From positions 1 through 20,208 of IMG/VR virus record IMGVR_UViG_3300011261_000007: a DNA stretch of 20,208 nt, one strand, 5' to 3'. The notes beneath the pieces were generated by a model. That model was not told where the DNA came from. It saw only the letters and a list, made by a program, of their open reading frames with translations, and made no database searches. This document shows positions 7,731 to 15,213 of the stretch, in pieces; the stretch's first letter is position 1, and the number at the start of each line of letters is the position of its first letter. A program made the translations under genes and the position numbers. This DNA comes from a virus.

Positions 7731-7782
7731 AACAACTCCGACATTGCTGAATTAGTGCCGCCTATGGTAGCGCGGCTTGATA

Positions 7783-8190
7783 TTAACTTACTGCGAGTGG
7801 TGCGCCTGAGAACTCAATAGGAACCTTGCCTTCGTTCTGAATGGCTTTCTCAGGGTCGTTTGTCATAACACCTTGGGTCAGAGTCCGCCCAAGACGGTTA
7901 CCGGCTGCATCGGTGCCAGAGACGCGCACGACACGACCAGCACCTCGCGCCTTGAAGTCTCGCGACAGGTTCAATGACGCAACGGATGCGGGCATCTCGA
8001 ACTTCACCATTCCGATCTTGGTGGTGACGTCCTCAGATGTAACCACGACAACGCGCCCGCCGCGTGATGCGGCCTTGGTGGTTGATTCTCCGTTGCCCTC
8101 AACGATGACGATTGTATTACCCTCAACCGTTACCGCCTCATCATCAACCTCGATAGAGGCATCGACTAGAATTAACTCTTGATCAGCCAT
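7783..8190 (-). CDS. Tail tube protein (Mu gp40-like)
   Basis: This 135-residue, strand-rich protein lies directly after the sheath and is expected to form the inner tube of the contractile tail. Short beta segments (DASIEVDDEAVTVEGNTIVI, GGRVVVVTSEDVTTKIGMV, PIEFSGAPLAV) and the size fit the small tube proteins of Mu-like tails. A perfect AAGGAGG Shine-Dalgarno lies at 8204-8198, overlapping the sheath stop codon, six to eight bases before the ATG. That fits a protein needed in many copies. The function is inferred from order, size and predicted beta content rather than a diagnostic motif. Confidence 0.82.
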   Translation of the reverse strand: MADQELILVDASIEVDDEAVTVEGNTIVIVEGNGESTTKAASRGGRVVVVTSEDVTTKIGMVKFEMPASVASLNLSRDFKARGAGRVVRVSGTDAAGNRLGRTLTQGVMTNDPEKAIQNEGKVPIEFSGAPLAVS

Positions 8191-8197
8191 CTTGTAG

Positions 8198-8204
8198 CCT
8201 CCTT
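8198..8204 (-). promoter_or_regulatory. Perfect Shine-Dalgarno site for the tube gene
   Basis: AAGGAGG on the minus strand is a full match to the anti-Shine-Dalgarno core. It overlaps the TAA stop of the sheath gene (8205-8203) and lies before the tube ATG at 8190. It is the strongest ribosome binding site noticed in the window and fits high-level tube synthesis. Confidence 0.75.
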
Positions 8205-9759
8205 ATACTTCAAACGCGACAGCAATGTCATATGTCACACCGCGAAGCTGAACAACAATATATTGCTTCATGGCGACAAAGAACTTGCCGGTTGTTGGAT
8301 TGAGCGAAACAGTGAGGTTTTCGCGGAATAGCTTATCATAATCGACCTGCTCGCCGTCGATAGAGCCGACGCCACTGTTAACCAGGCCCAGATCTGCAAG
8401 GTCTGCGTTAAGCTCTGTCACGAACGCTGCAACACTGGCCTCGTTCGCTGAGTCAACGCCATTGATCAGCGCCCCGCCTGTTGCCCGGTATTGCGGGTAT
8501 TTGGCGCGAGTATTGTTGACGATGTACTCACGGGCAGCAGTTGCGGTATCAACATAGTTAAGGAATCCGAAGGTTGGATCTGGATTACCTGCTGTATCCG
8601 TCTTGTAGGTGGTGACGACCTGGCCAGCAATAACAGATGTAAATGGCGCGTTCGCATCAATCACCCATCCGCCAGCATCAAGTAGCTGCCCGGTTTCCAC
8701 GTCACTGAACGAGTCACCAACATCGGGAACCTTTAGATCGGGAAATGGGGTGTTGAAGTATGGCTTCGAGTTCTGCCACGGGCCACCGAAAGAGTCGCGG
8801 GCAGAGCGAGAGATTACCAAATCACTCAGCACGGCATTATCGGTACGGCGTAGGGCGCGAATAGCGGCGAATTCTGCAACCTTAGTGAATGGCACATCGA
8901 GAACAGCCGGGCCAACATGGTCGGCGTCGTTGATCAGCTTGTCGGTGTTGTAGCACAAATCACGGCTATTAAGCAGGCCGAGAGCGGTTAGGTGATTGGC
9001 AAATGTATCAGTCTTGCCAACAAACGCCCGGCCATCAAGCACGTTGTTGGTGGCATTGAATCGGGGGGCCAGGAAGTCGATCACTTCATCAGTCTCTTCT
9101 TGGAACTGCCACACGATGCCTTGGTATCGCTGGTTGCCGACGACATCGAATACACCGGTCACGACTGGGTCAGTGGCACCGCTCGCCATGCCGGTGATAA
9201 CAACACCAACACCGCCAACAGAGCCATCAACCTTGAGGCCGATAGTATTGCCGAATGTACCGGCGTTCTTTGCGGTCAAGGTGACTACACCAAGAGCATT
9301 GACGGCGGTCACCAATGCCGCTGTGTCGGCGGTGATAGCGGCGACCAAGGCATCACCAATGGCGGTGGCGGTGTCAAGGTCGGTTACGGCGATCTCGTAT
9401 TCGTTGAACCTCTTAGACCCAACATAGAACTTGAGAATGCCATCCTCTGAAGCTGGGCCGGTGATGGTGAAGATGCCGGTGGCATCGACGCCAGCGCCGT
9501 TATCATCAAGACTGATGGCGTCAAAGATGGTGGCACCGTTACGGCGGCGAGCACGGCGGATTGCGGCAGAGATAGCCGAATCCTCACCGAACAGAGTATC
9601 CCATGAGTTATCGTCAAGGATATTCTCTACGAGTGCTCCGCTGGTGGCGGTTCCGGCTGCTGTTTTCTGGCCTACGAACAGAAGGCGCTCTTCAGCGAGT
9701 CCAACTGTTACGCCAGCAGCCCGCAGTGCGGCTGTGACTTCAGGGTTGCGTAGTGGCAT
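8203..9759 (-). CDS. Tail sheath protein (Mu gp39/gpL-like)
   Basis: This 518-residue protein is the contractile sheath subunit. Typical Mu-gpL signatures are present: RRARRRNGATIFDA near residue 69, GIFTITGPASEDGILKFYVGSKR near 94-116, the following VTLTAKNAGTFGNTIGLKV near 158-176, and a C-terminal domain ending VVQLRGVTYDIAVAFEV, as expected of the conserved sheath core. The ATG at 9759 overlaps the stop of the gp38-like gene (TGATG). AAAGGAG lies eight or so bases upstream. Length is normal for the family and no break is seen. The sheath is what makes this a contractile (myovirus-type) tail. Confidence 0.9.
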   Translation of the reverse strand: MPLRNPEVTAALRAAGVTVGLAEERLLFVGQKTAAGTATSGALVENILDDNSWDTLFGEDSAISAAIRRARRRNGATIFDAISLDDNGAGVDATGIFTITGPASEDGILKFYVGSKRFNEYEIAVTDLDTATAIGDALVAAITADTAALVTAVNALGVVTLTAKNAGTFGNTIGLKVDGSVGGVGVVITGMASGATDPVVTGVFDVVGNQRYQGIVWQFQEETDEVIDFLAPRFNATNNVLDGRAFVGKTDTFANHLTALGLLNSRDLCYNTDKLINDADHVGPAVLDVPFTKVAEFAAIRALRRTDNAVLSDLVISRSARDSFGGPWQNSKPYFNTPFPDLKVPDVGDSFSDVETGQLLDAGGWVIDANAPFTSVIAGQVVTTYKTDTAGNPDPTFGFLNYVDTATAAREYIVNNTRAKYPQYRATGGALINGVDSANEASVAAFVTELNADLADLGLVNSGVGSIDGEQVDYDKLFRENLTVSLNPTTGKFFVAMKQYIVVQLRGVTYDIAVAFEV

Positions 9760-9962
9760 CAGTTAGACTCCTTTTTCGTCTTCGGCTTATTCTCTACTAC
9801 AGAGACACAACCGTCAATCCCTGCATCTTTCAGGCGGTTGCGCCATTCTTTGGCAACTGGCACACCGCGTTTGCACTCAACATCAACAATACCGCCTGGC
9901 TTCACACCAAGAAGTCCCGCCAATGCAACACTGTTTACCTTAACTTTCACTTTCTCTTTCAT
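9759..9962 (-). CDS. Small Mu gp38-like protein (DUF2635-type)
   Basis: This 67-residue protein has a basic N-terminus and C-terminus (MKEKVKVKV, KPKTKKE). Its core, GVKPGGIVDVECKRGVPVAKEW, recalls the short gp38/DUF2635 proteins found just upstream of the sheath gene in Mu-like phages. Its start overlaps the preceding gene by four bases (ATGA), and its stop overlaps the sheath start. The molecular role is unknown in the family. The call rests on position plus a weak sequence resemblance. Confidence 0.65.
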   Translation of the reverse strand: MKEKVKVKVNSVALAGLLGVKPGGIVDVECKRGVPVAKEWRNRLKDAGIDGCVSVVENKPKTKKESN

Positions 9963-11086
9963 GGTATAGGCTCTTCATCTAGATCAACATTAGCGGTCAA
10001 CTCACCGGTTCCAAGGTCAGTCGTCAAACTGTACTCAACATCGCGCATGGCTACATTATCGTCTGGGCCGACCATATCAACCTGAGTCAGCATGACAAGT
10101 TGCTCAAACGTCACCTCGTGGGCATACAGGGCCTTATTCTTGCCGTTTTGCCCGGCATAAGCAAATACCCCATGCCCGGCGGGTGTTGAACGGTACTGAC
10201 TGTATGTGAATCCAGTATTAAACTCGGCCCTTGCCAATGAATTGAATATAGCAGGAATGTACTCTGATTCGACCTTATCGCGAAGCTGTGACGCCGTAAG
10301 ATCGGCGGTTGCGTTCATAATGATGTAAATAGCGAATGATTGAATCAGGACTGGGGTATATGAGTCTTGCCCAGTTGCGGAGCTTGAAGCATCCGTTTCC
10401 TCATTACGCTTTTTGCTGACAGTCACATCGCCAAGCTGAACGATCAGATGATCTACTGACAATGATTGTTTGGTGTGAACATCAACAAGGTATTGCTCTA
10501 TGTCAATAACTGAGGCGATTCGCAATGATACCTGGACTTGGGCATTATCGACAACGGCGTTCAGTGTGTAGCCCACGGGTAACTCATAATCAAACGTTGT
10601 CGTGGTTACATTAACTGCCGTTGCGAACCCGTTGAAGATCCCGCCATTGGCGTTTTCCACTATCGGCGAGACTGATATTGTGGTTGATCCCGAGTCTGCC
10701 ACGGCGATGACCAGCTTGCGGCGATTGGTTACGCTGATCAACTCGAACGTTCCGTTGAATTCTGCCTCAGTAGCGCCGGAAATGGTGATAGTCTTGCCGC
10801 CTGCCGTGATATCTCTTTGCGAGAGAGTGAGATCGTGATCTTGCAGTGTCTCGAAGACAGCTTGTGAGCCAGTACGCAAGAAAGAGGCGACATCAATTTG
10901 CACCGGGGCTTCTGCGCCAATGATAGATATGTCTTGATTCTCAACGATACCATGAGCCGCCGAGGTTGTGGCGGTGGCTGTAGTGCCTGAAACAGATATA
11001 GATATAATACTAATGGACTCGCTAAACCCGCCAGTATGTAGCGGGATGCTTGCTGCCAGCCTATCAACTATGTCCTGAGCGATCAT
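9959..11086 (-). CDS. Tail-terminator-position protein (Mu gp37-like slot) with nested beta-module insertions
   Basis: This 375-residue protein sits between the gp10-like completion protein and the gp38-like/sheath genes, the slot of the tail terminator in Mu. It starts IAQDIVDRLAASIP, a plausible terminator first helix. Residues about 26-171 look inserted. The opening of the module seen in the J-like protein (SVSGTTATATTSAAHG, 31-46) is separated from its probable closing half (FNGFATAVN, TTTTFDYELPVG, 151-172). A second, more divergent copy lies between them (about 66-140, with ITISGATEAEFNGTF). The remaining sequence (172-375) is helical and strand-mixed with no motif I recognise. The ATGA overlap at 11086 couples it to the upstream gene. 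Function by position is moderately likely; the family itself is not recognised. Confidence 0.6.
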   Translation of the reverse strand: MIAQDIVDRLAASIPLHTGGFSESISIISISVSGTTATATTSAAHGIVENQDISIIGAEAPVQIDVASFLRTGSQAVFETLQDHDLTLSQRDITAGGKTITISGATEAEFNGTFELISVTNRRKLVIAVADSGSTTISVSPIVENANGGIFNGFATAVNVTTTTFDYELPVGYTLNAVVDNAQVQVSLRIASVIDIEQYLVDVHTKQSLSVDHLIVQLGDVTVSKKRNEETDASSSATGQDSYTPVLIQSFAIYIIMNATADLTASQLRDKVESEYIPAIFNSLARAEFNTGFTYSQYRSTPAGHGVFAYAGQNGKNKALYAHEVTFEQLVMLTQVDMVGPDDNVAMRDVEYSLTTDLGTGELTANVDLDEEPIP

Positions 11087-11529
11087 GCCTCTTCCACTAT
11101 CCCATCGGTTAGATTCCGCATTATATCACGTTCCGAAGCCTCTATGGCATTGCCCAGGCCCGGTCTCTTTCTCATTCTACTGGTTCCAAGCTCAAGGAAT
11201 CCGGCGTACTCCGCAGAGTTACCAAAAATCAAATTAATCCCGCTAACTTTAAACCCGACTGCTCTGCGGTAAACGCCAGTCCTATTCGCTGGAGTTTCCC
11301 CTGGCGCTGACGCTATATGACGACGACGCCGCCCAAGCTTGTCTTTCCTGATATAAATAGTTCCAGACTTGGCGGACTTATCCAGCACTTGCCTGTTGAA
11401 CTCTCCAACCAAGTCTTTACCAGTGCGATACAGGGACTTCTCAATACCGAAACGAGTTCGTGCGGTAATATTCTCGGCGGCTTCAAAAGACCTCCGGTTA
11501 CCTTCGGCGCTAATTATGTCAAGCTTCAT
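11083..11529 (-). CDS. HK97 gp10-like tail completion protein
   Basis: This protein of 148 residues is read from the ATG at 11529; a TTG at 11535 would add two residues. The HK97-gp10-like signature is clear: a basic central region (RKDKLGRRRRHIASAPGE), NRTGVYRRAV, and AEYAGFLELGTSRMRKRPGL near the C-terminal third. The family contributes to completing the tail or neck so that head and tail can join. Its start lies inside the end of the head-closure gene and its stop overlaps the next gene by four bases. The family call is confident. Confidence 0.85.
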   Translation of the reverse strand: MKLDIISAEGNRRSFEAAENITARTRFGIEKSLYRTGKDLVGEFNRQVLDKSAKSGTIYIRKDKLGRRRRHIASAPGETPANRTGVYRRAVGFKVSGINLIFGNSAEYAGFLELGTSRMRKRPGLGNAIEASERDIMRNLTDGIVEEA

Positions 11530-11875
11530 TGACAACTTTTGAGTCCTCCCCGCGCTCGGTACACATCAGGATCAATTGCTCGCCTTTCTCACAGTAATTC
11601 TCAGCGGTGAGTATCTTGATTCGCTTGGTGCCAAGCTTGATCCACTGCTCAGCGGTGATGTCTGCTGAGTATATGAGGCACATCTTATGGGTTGCGACCC
11701 GCTCTGTGTTGGTGCTATCAAATACGGCCACGCCATGAATGGTCTTAATCAAGGCTTTAACCGTGACTGGATTAGTGAATACCTCCGATACTTGGCCGTT
11801 GATCGTCTTGGTGTCACGATCCTCGACGGTGATATCAATCCCGCGCCGCGCCAAATTGCGTAGGAAGAGACTCAC
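11519..11875 (-). CDS. Head closure / head-tail joining protein (stopper-like)
   Basis: This 118-residue protein is the right size for a head-closure (stopper) protein such as the gp16/gpFII-type joining proteins. The C-terminal half WIKLGTKRIKILTAENY, followed by QLILMCTERGE, resembles the strand pattern of phage head-tail joining proteins. It starts at a GTG (11875) that overlaps the stop of the adaptor gene (GTGA). It lies between the adaptor and the gp10-like protein, which is the expected order. The function is inferred from size, fold pattern and neighbours. Confidence 0.68.
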   Translation of the reverse strand: MSLFLRNLARRGIDITVEDRDTKTINGQVSEVFTNPVTVKALIKTIHGVAVFDSTNTERVATHKMCLIYSADITAEQWIKLGTKRIKILTAENYCEKGEQLILMCTERGEDSKVVNEA

Positions 11876-12270
11876 ACGCTACCGCCATCAGTGCCAATGC
11901 TTAGGAAGCGCACAGGCTGCTTGTCCTGCTCAGCAAGGCACCCTCCCGATAGGGTGTTAGCCATTTGGCCGAATGGGCTGCCCTTCACGCCATCACCCAT
12001 CGTGAAGCCGTATGTGGCAGAGCCCCCACAGCCTCCGCCCTTCTCAGATGTCATGGAGAGGGTTAATTCTGTGGCAGCTGCGTAGTGGGCCGCAAGGTAT
12101 GTCTCGACCTGGATCAGGCAATCGTCGCTCAAGTGAGAAGCGCAGCCCGCCGCAATCTGATCAACCACGCACGTCGCCGCATCAATGGCCGCTTGGATTT
12201 GTGGATCGGTGAGAGATGTCCCGACTGGCAGGATCGCTTTTACTTTGTCGATGGTTGTTCTTTGCGCCAT
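11872..12270 (-). CDS. Head-tail adaptor (gp6/DUF4054-like connector)
   Basis: This 132-residue protein has the helical N-terminal pattern of head-tail connectors: KVKAILPVGTSLTDPQIQA, then DAATCVVDQIA, then CLIQVETYLAAHYAA. It then has a Gly-rich loop (SEKGGGCGG, TYGFTMGDG) and a C-terminal strand (RFLSIGTDGG). This is the layout of the adaptor ring beneath the portal. AGGAG lies seven bases before the ATG at 12270. Five cysteines, unusual for these proteins, are spread through the sequence. The role is well supported by position and pattern. Confidence 0.78.
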   Translation of the reverse strand: MAQRTTIDKVKAILPVGTSLTDPQIQAAIDAATCVVDQIAAGCASHLSDDCLIQVETYLAAHYAAATELTLSMTSEKGGGCGGSATYGFTMGDGVKGSPFGQMANTLSGGCLAEQDKQPVRFLSIGTDGGSV

Positions 12271-12273
12271 TTA

Positions 12274-13392
12274 TTACTCCTGGTGCCCTTGGGCCTTCAT
12301 CGTGAATGTGTTTATCCCAAGATTTGCAACTGGGTCTGTTACATATAGCTCAATCCTGTCGCCGGTAGCTCCATCGAGCCGAACAATAGCCCCGGCCGCA
12401 GTGAATGTCCCTCGACCACTAGTGCCGAATAAACCCTGACCACCAGATCTATCGTCAAATTCGACGTTGTACATGTCTGCTTTAAAATCACCCATCCGCT
12501 TCCAGTTTGTGAATGTGCCGTATTGGCCGTCTATCCTTGCCCGAAAAAGGATTCCGTTTGCGAGCGCAGGGATTCCACCAAACGTCCCGAGATCGCCTTT
12601 TGAATCATGCGTCATCTCGAACAGTATCCGCGTCTCGTGCCACACCTCGCCAACTTCCGGGCCAACCCAGTACTCTTGTGGAGCCGCCATTGTGCCGTCT
12701 TGTGACACCATATTTATAATTGACTTTTCTACCTCGTCGCCAATGTCGTGCGGGATGTCCAAATATCTATCTAGCGTGAACGTAGCGGGGCCGGTTGGCG
12801 CAGATATGGCCGTTATCATGGGGTGCGTGGTTTCTGGCGATCCACTATTCATGTGGAGGTAATCATTGACGGCAAAGCCAGTCGCGTCTAGCACGTCTAT
12901 TTCGTATGCGGAGCCGCCAGCAGGCACGGAAGCCGCGAGCGTCGTAATCAGCCCGGTATGCTGATGAAAATACTTGTTCACTATCTTAGTATGGACGTCT
13001 GCATTATGGACGCTTAGGACGTGAGCGCCCGTCTCTGCGCTGTAATAGGCGTCCAGCGGATTCCCGAACCCGTCGTGCATGCTTGCCCGATTTACCGGTG
13101 AGAAGCCTTCTCTCGATTCCGTGGTGATACTCAGAAGCCCGTCGCTACCTTGGCAATAAGCCCACGCGCCAGGGTCTCCATCACTGTTCTGGAGGCTCAC
13201 ACTAGGGGGTCTTTTTACGATGTTGTACGCGTCATGGTCTGGTGCTGGCTCTGCTGCCTGCACCGCAAGATACACGTCCGCATCCCCAGAATTCTCGATG
13301 GTCAGTCGTGTACCTACCGTTAACCCGGTCAAGGCATACAGATCTACCCACTGATTCTGAGGAACAATAATATTCTGTAGGTTGTCAGCCAC
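12274..13392 (-). CDS. Probable virion structural protein of unknown role (372 aa)
   Basis: The start is GTG at 13392, supported by AGGTGA five bases upstream in the tail of the terminator region. The first 85 residues look like a beta-sandwich (NQWVDLYALTGLTVGTRL, ENSGDADVYLAVQA, GDPGAWAY). A middle region reads YEIDVLDATGFAVNDYLHM and FTLDRYLDIPHDIGDEV. The C-terminal part has FGGIPALANGILFRAR, TNWKRMGDFKADMYNVEF and ends FTMKAQGHQE. I recognise the overall pattern from uncharacterised phage structural proteins but know no function. It lies between the capsid genes and the adaptor, just after the terminator, so a head decoration, head fibre or neck role is possible. The call of structural protein is inference from context. 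Confidence 0.6.
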   Translation of the reverse strand: MADNLQNIIVPQNQWVDLYALTGLTVGTRLTIENSGDADVYLAVQAAEPAPDHDAYNIVKRPPSVSLQNSDGDPGAWAYCQGSDGLLSITTESREGFSPVNRASMHDGFGNPLDAYYSAETGAHVLSVHNADVHTKIVNKYFHQHTGLITTLAASVPAGGSAYEIDVLDATGFAVNDYLHMNSGSPETTHPMITAISAPTGPATFTLDRYLDIPHDIGDEVEKSIINMVSQDGTMAAPQEYWVGPEVGEVWHETRILFEMTHDSKGDLGTFGGIPALANGILFRARIDGQYGTFTNWKRMGDFKADMYNVEFDDRSGGQGLFGTSGRGTFTAAGAIVRLDGATGDRIELYVTDPVANLGINTFTMKAQGHQE

Positions 13393-13403
13393 TATTCACC
13401 TAT

Positions 13404-13434
13404 AAATAAAAAAGGGGCCGTCTCCAGCCCCTTA
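13404..13434 (-). terminator. Intrinsic terminator between head genes and connector/tail genes
   Basis: On the minus strand AAGGGGC (13433-13427) pairs perfectly with GCCCCTT (13418-13412) around an eight-base loop, followed by a T-rich run TTTTTTATTTATA. It begins five bases after the stop of the 72-residue gene. The downstream gene starts just after it (GTG at 13392). It has the form of a Rho-independent terminator. As the only one seen in a co-directional operon, it probably acts as a partial terminator that lowers downstream expression relative to capsid. Confidence 0.85.
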
Positions 13435-13438
13435 TGGC

Positions 13439-13657
13439 TTACTTCTCAGCGTCGCCGCTGCCTTCGTCCGCCTTGGTCAAATCAATCGCATTTTTCTCGC
13501 CGATCTTTCTGACCTTCTTTCCAAGCCTTTCAGCAGCAGCCTCTGCCAGCACAATCTCTGTGCCTTGGGGGATATGCTGAAGCTTACCTGCAACTGCCAG
13601 GTATAGCTTTTTGTGATCAACCACGTGGGTTGGCTTCTTTGGTGCTGCCATAGTCAT
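13439..13657 (-). CDS. Small protein downstream of the major capsid gene, function unknown (72 aa)
   Basis: This is a 72-residue, Lys- and Ala-rich protein without a signal peptide or membrane segment. The core QHIPQGTEIVLAEAAAERLG followed by KKVRKI looks like a small beta-alpha unit, and the C-terminus is acidic (ADEGSGDAEK). AGAGG precedes two possible starts, ATG at 13657 and ATG at 13651; the second has the more usual spacing. It begins six bases after the capsid stop and ends just before the terminator, so it should be co-expressed with capsid. Small proteins in this position are often head accessory proteins, but I do not recognise the family. Confidence 0.65.
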   Translation of the reverse strand: MTMAAPKKPTHVVDHKKLYLAVAGKLQHIPQGTEIVLAEAAAERLGKKVRKIGEKNAIDLTKADEGSGDAEK

Positions 13658-13663
13658 CTACCT

Positions 13664-14716
13664 CTATGCTGATGCGTACATTGCGCAGGTATTACCGGCG
13701 AAATCAGTGCGGACCTCGTAACCAGCCGCACCCCAAACAACAAAGTTGTAGTTAGAGTTGTAGACCGGGCGAGGCATGGCGACGGTGTTAATGCCCATGC
13801 CGACAACAGGGCGGATCTTGTTGCTGTCCAGCGGGAAGGCCATCATCTGGTTACCGGTCAGCTTGGAAGATACCTTGATTGCAGCAACGCCCATCATGCC
13901 AGCGAACTCTTCCATGATCTTTTTAGCATCGTAGCTGGTTGAGAATTTACGCTCCCAGTTCGATGCAATCTCGCGACTGACGTAGTAGGTGGCATCCATT
14001 TCACACTTGTTATCGATGTACAGCACATCACGAACCTGGGTAAACGCTGCTTGGTTCTCATCGCCGGTCTTGGTGGTCAAGGTGAAGTCGAAGTTGATTC
14101 CACCAGCGCCGAGGTCAACCGATGCGACACGGCTGTCATTTCGCATACCAAGCCAGGAGACGCCGTCAACAACGATAGCGTTGCCTTGGGTGTCGGTGTG
14201 GCCGTCCATGAAGTTGTCAGCGTAATGGGCGCGGAGAGTGGCGACAGACTCGCGTTGGTCATCGATCAAAGCATCGAAGCCCTCGGAGGACTGAGCATTC
14301 CACTCGCGCCAGTTGCGGAAGAAACCGGTGTCATGAACGGGGATGATTGAGCCGTCGTAAGTGAACTCGACCTGATCCATCTTCACGCCGATTTGGCCGG
14401 TCATGGAGGTTTGGGCGTTGCCTGCATCGGAGGCCTGGCGGAACTTATGCACCAGCTTACCGATGTTTACGGAACGGGACAGGGGAAGCAAGTCGTTCAG
14501 GAAGGTATCGCCGTCGTCTGAGCGCATACGCTCAACGGTGACGTTGTCAAACTCCTGATAGACGTCCTGGGGAATGATGCCTTCATTAACGCGGAGTTGA
14601 CCGGCGTTAACGAACATCTGCTCTTGCAGGTTCGATGCCTCACGTGCGCGGCGAACCTCTTCCCACTGTTCCGGGGCAGATCGGCTATTGCCGATAATCT
14701 TCTTTTGGAAAATCAT
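13664..14716 (-). CDS. Major capsid protein
   Basis: This 350-residue protein is read from ATG at 14716, with GGAGAAG seven bases upstream; longer in-frame starts would lack a ribosome site and overlap the preceding gene. Position after protease/scaffold and decoration genes, size, and terminator-limited co-transcription fit the capsid subunit. Features include a charged helical N-terminus (EQWEEVRRAREASNLQEQMF), a middle region with FMDGHTDTQGNAIVVDGVSW, and a strand-rich C-terminus (VVWGAAGYEVRTDFAGNTCA). The pattern resembles HK97-fold capsid families of the DUF6260 type, though I cannot confirm which one. The N-terminal helix is not preceded by a cleavable delta domain of usual length, so the scaffold is probably the separate downstream-coded C-terminus of the protease gene product. 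Confidence 0.85.
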   Translation of the reverse strand: MIFQKKIIGNSRSAPEQWEEVRRAREASNLQEQMFVNAGQLRVNEGIIPQDVYQEFDNVTVERMRSDDGDTFLNDLLPLSRSVNIGKLVHKFRQASDAGNAQTSMTGQIGVKMDQVEFTYDGSIIPVHDTGFFRNWREWNAQSSEGFDALIDDQRESVATLRAHYADNFMDGHTDTQGNAIVVDGVSWLGMRNDSRVASVDLGAGGINFDFTLTTKTGDENQAAFTQVRDVLYIDNKCEMDATYYVSREIASNWERKFSTSYDAKKIMEEFAGMMGVAAIKVSSKLTGNQMMAFPLDSNKIRPVVGMGINTVAMPRPVYNSNYNFVVWGAAGYEVRTDFAGNTCAMYASA

Positions 14717-14730
14717 TGTAATCTTCTCCC

Positions 14731-15201
14731 TTATGCTACGCAAACACGAACAAGCGTGGTTGCGGTAGTGGTGATGGTCTCGTCTGAGTAGCAAAGAACC
14801 TGTTCACTGGTTGCGCCTACAGTGGCCGGGGTAACAGCCAGTTTCAGCAGGCCAGCACCATTAAGAGACAGTGCGCTACCCTTAACCAGAGTCTGGGCGG
14901 TGGCAACCAGGATATTCATGAACTCACCGGAGCGTGGCTGAATTGCGACCATGTTCTCGTTGATAGTCCATGCAGTATCGACGCTTTTTGATCGCTGTTG
15001 ATCCTTATCCGCAACAAGAAGCATCTCACTCCATACGGTTGCAGCGGTTGCGTTAACCTCGAAACCAGCATCAGCGGCAGCGAAATCAACCACAGTGCCG
15101 GGGGCAATTGCGGCAGTTGCTACAGCCTCGACATTTAGCGGCTTTGAATCAGACCCATCAGCGGGGCCGACATAAATAGTGCGTTTTCCTTTGGTAGACA
15201 T
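14731..15201 (-). CDS. Putative capsid decoration/cement protein
   Basis: This 156-residue protein precedes the major capsid gene by 14 bases. It is rich in Ala, Thr and Val and strand-forming. Repeated short patterns such as VATAAIAPGTVVDFAAAD and VKGSALSLNGAGLLKLAV are typical of small capsid decoration or DUF2190-like proteins. AAGGGGGAT lies upstream of the ATG at 15201, and the preceding protease stop lies 12 bases before it. In many phages the gene between scaffold and capsid encodes the cement that stabilises expanded heads (the lambda gpD slot). The call is by position and composition, with no diagnostic motif. Confidence 0.65.
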   Translation of the reverse strand: MSTKGKRTIYVGPADGSDSKPLNVEAVATAAIAPGTVVDFAAADAGFEVNATAATVWSEMLLVADKDQQRSKSVDTAWTINENMVAIQPRSGEFMNILVATAQTLVKGSALSLNGAGLLKLAVTPATVGATSEQVLCYSDETITTTATTLVRVCVA

Positions 15202-15213
15202 TATCTATCCCCC

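Noticed and set aside
7303-7755. Plus-strand 150-codon frame opposite the chaperone
   Set aside because: Antisense shadow with low-complexity Ser/Ala-rich translation; the minus-strand gene is supported by its ribosome site, position and frameshift arrangement.
7731-7782. Short stem (GCCGC/GCGGC) between tube and chaperone genes
   Set aside because: Only five pairs with a ten-base loop and no T-run, so not a convincing terminator. A regulatory role cannot be excluded but is not supported.
14717-14794. Longer N-terminus for the major capsid protein
   Set aside because: The extra 26 residues overlap the decoration gene in another frame and lack a ribosome site. ATG 14716 has GGAGAAG at good spacing.
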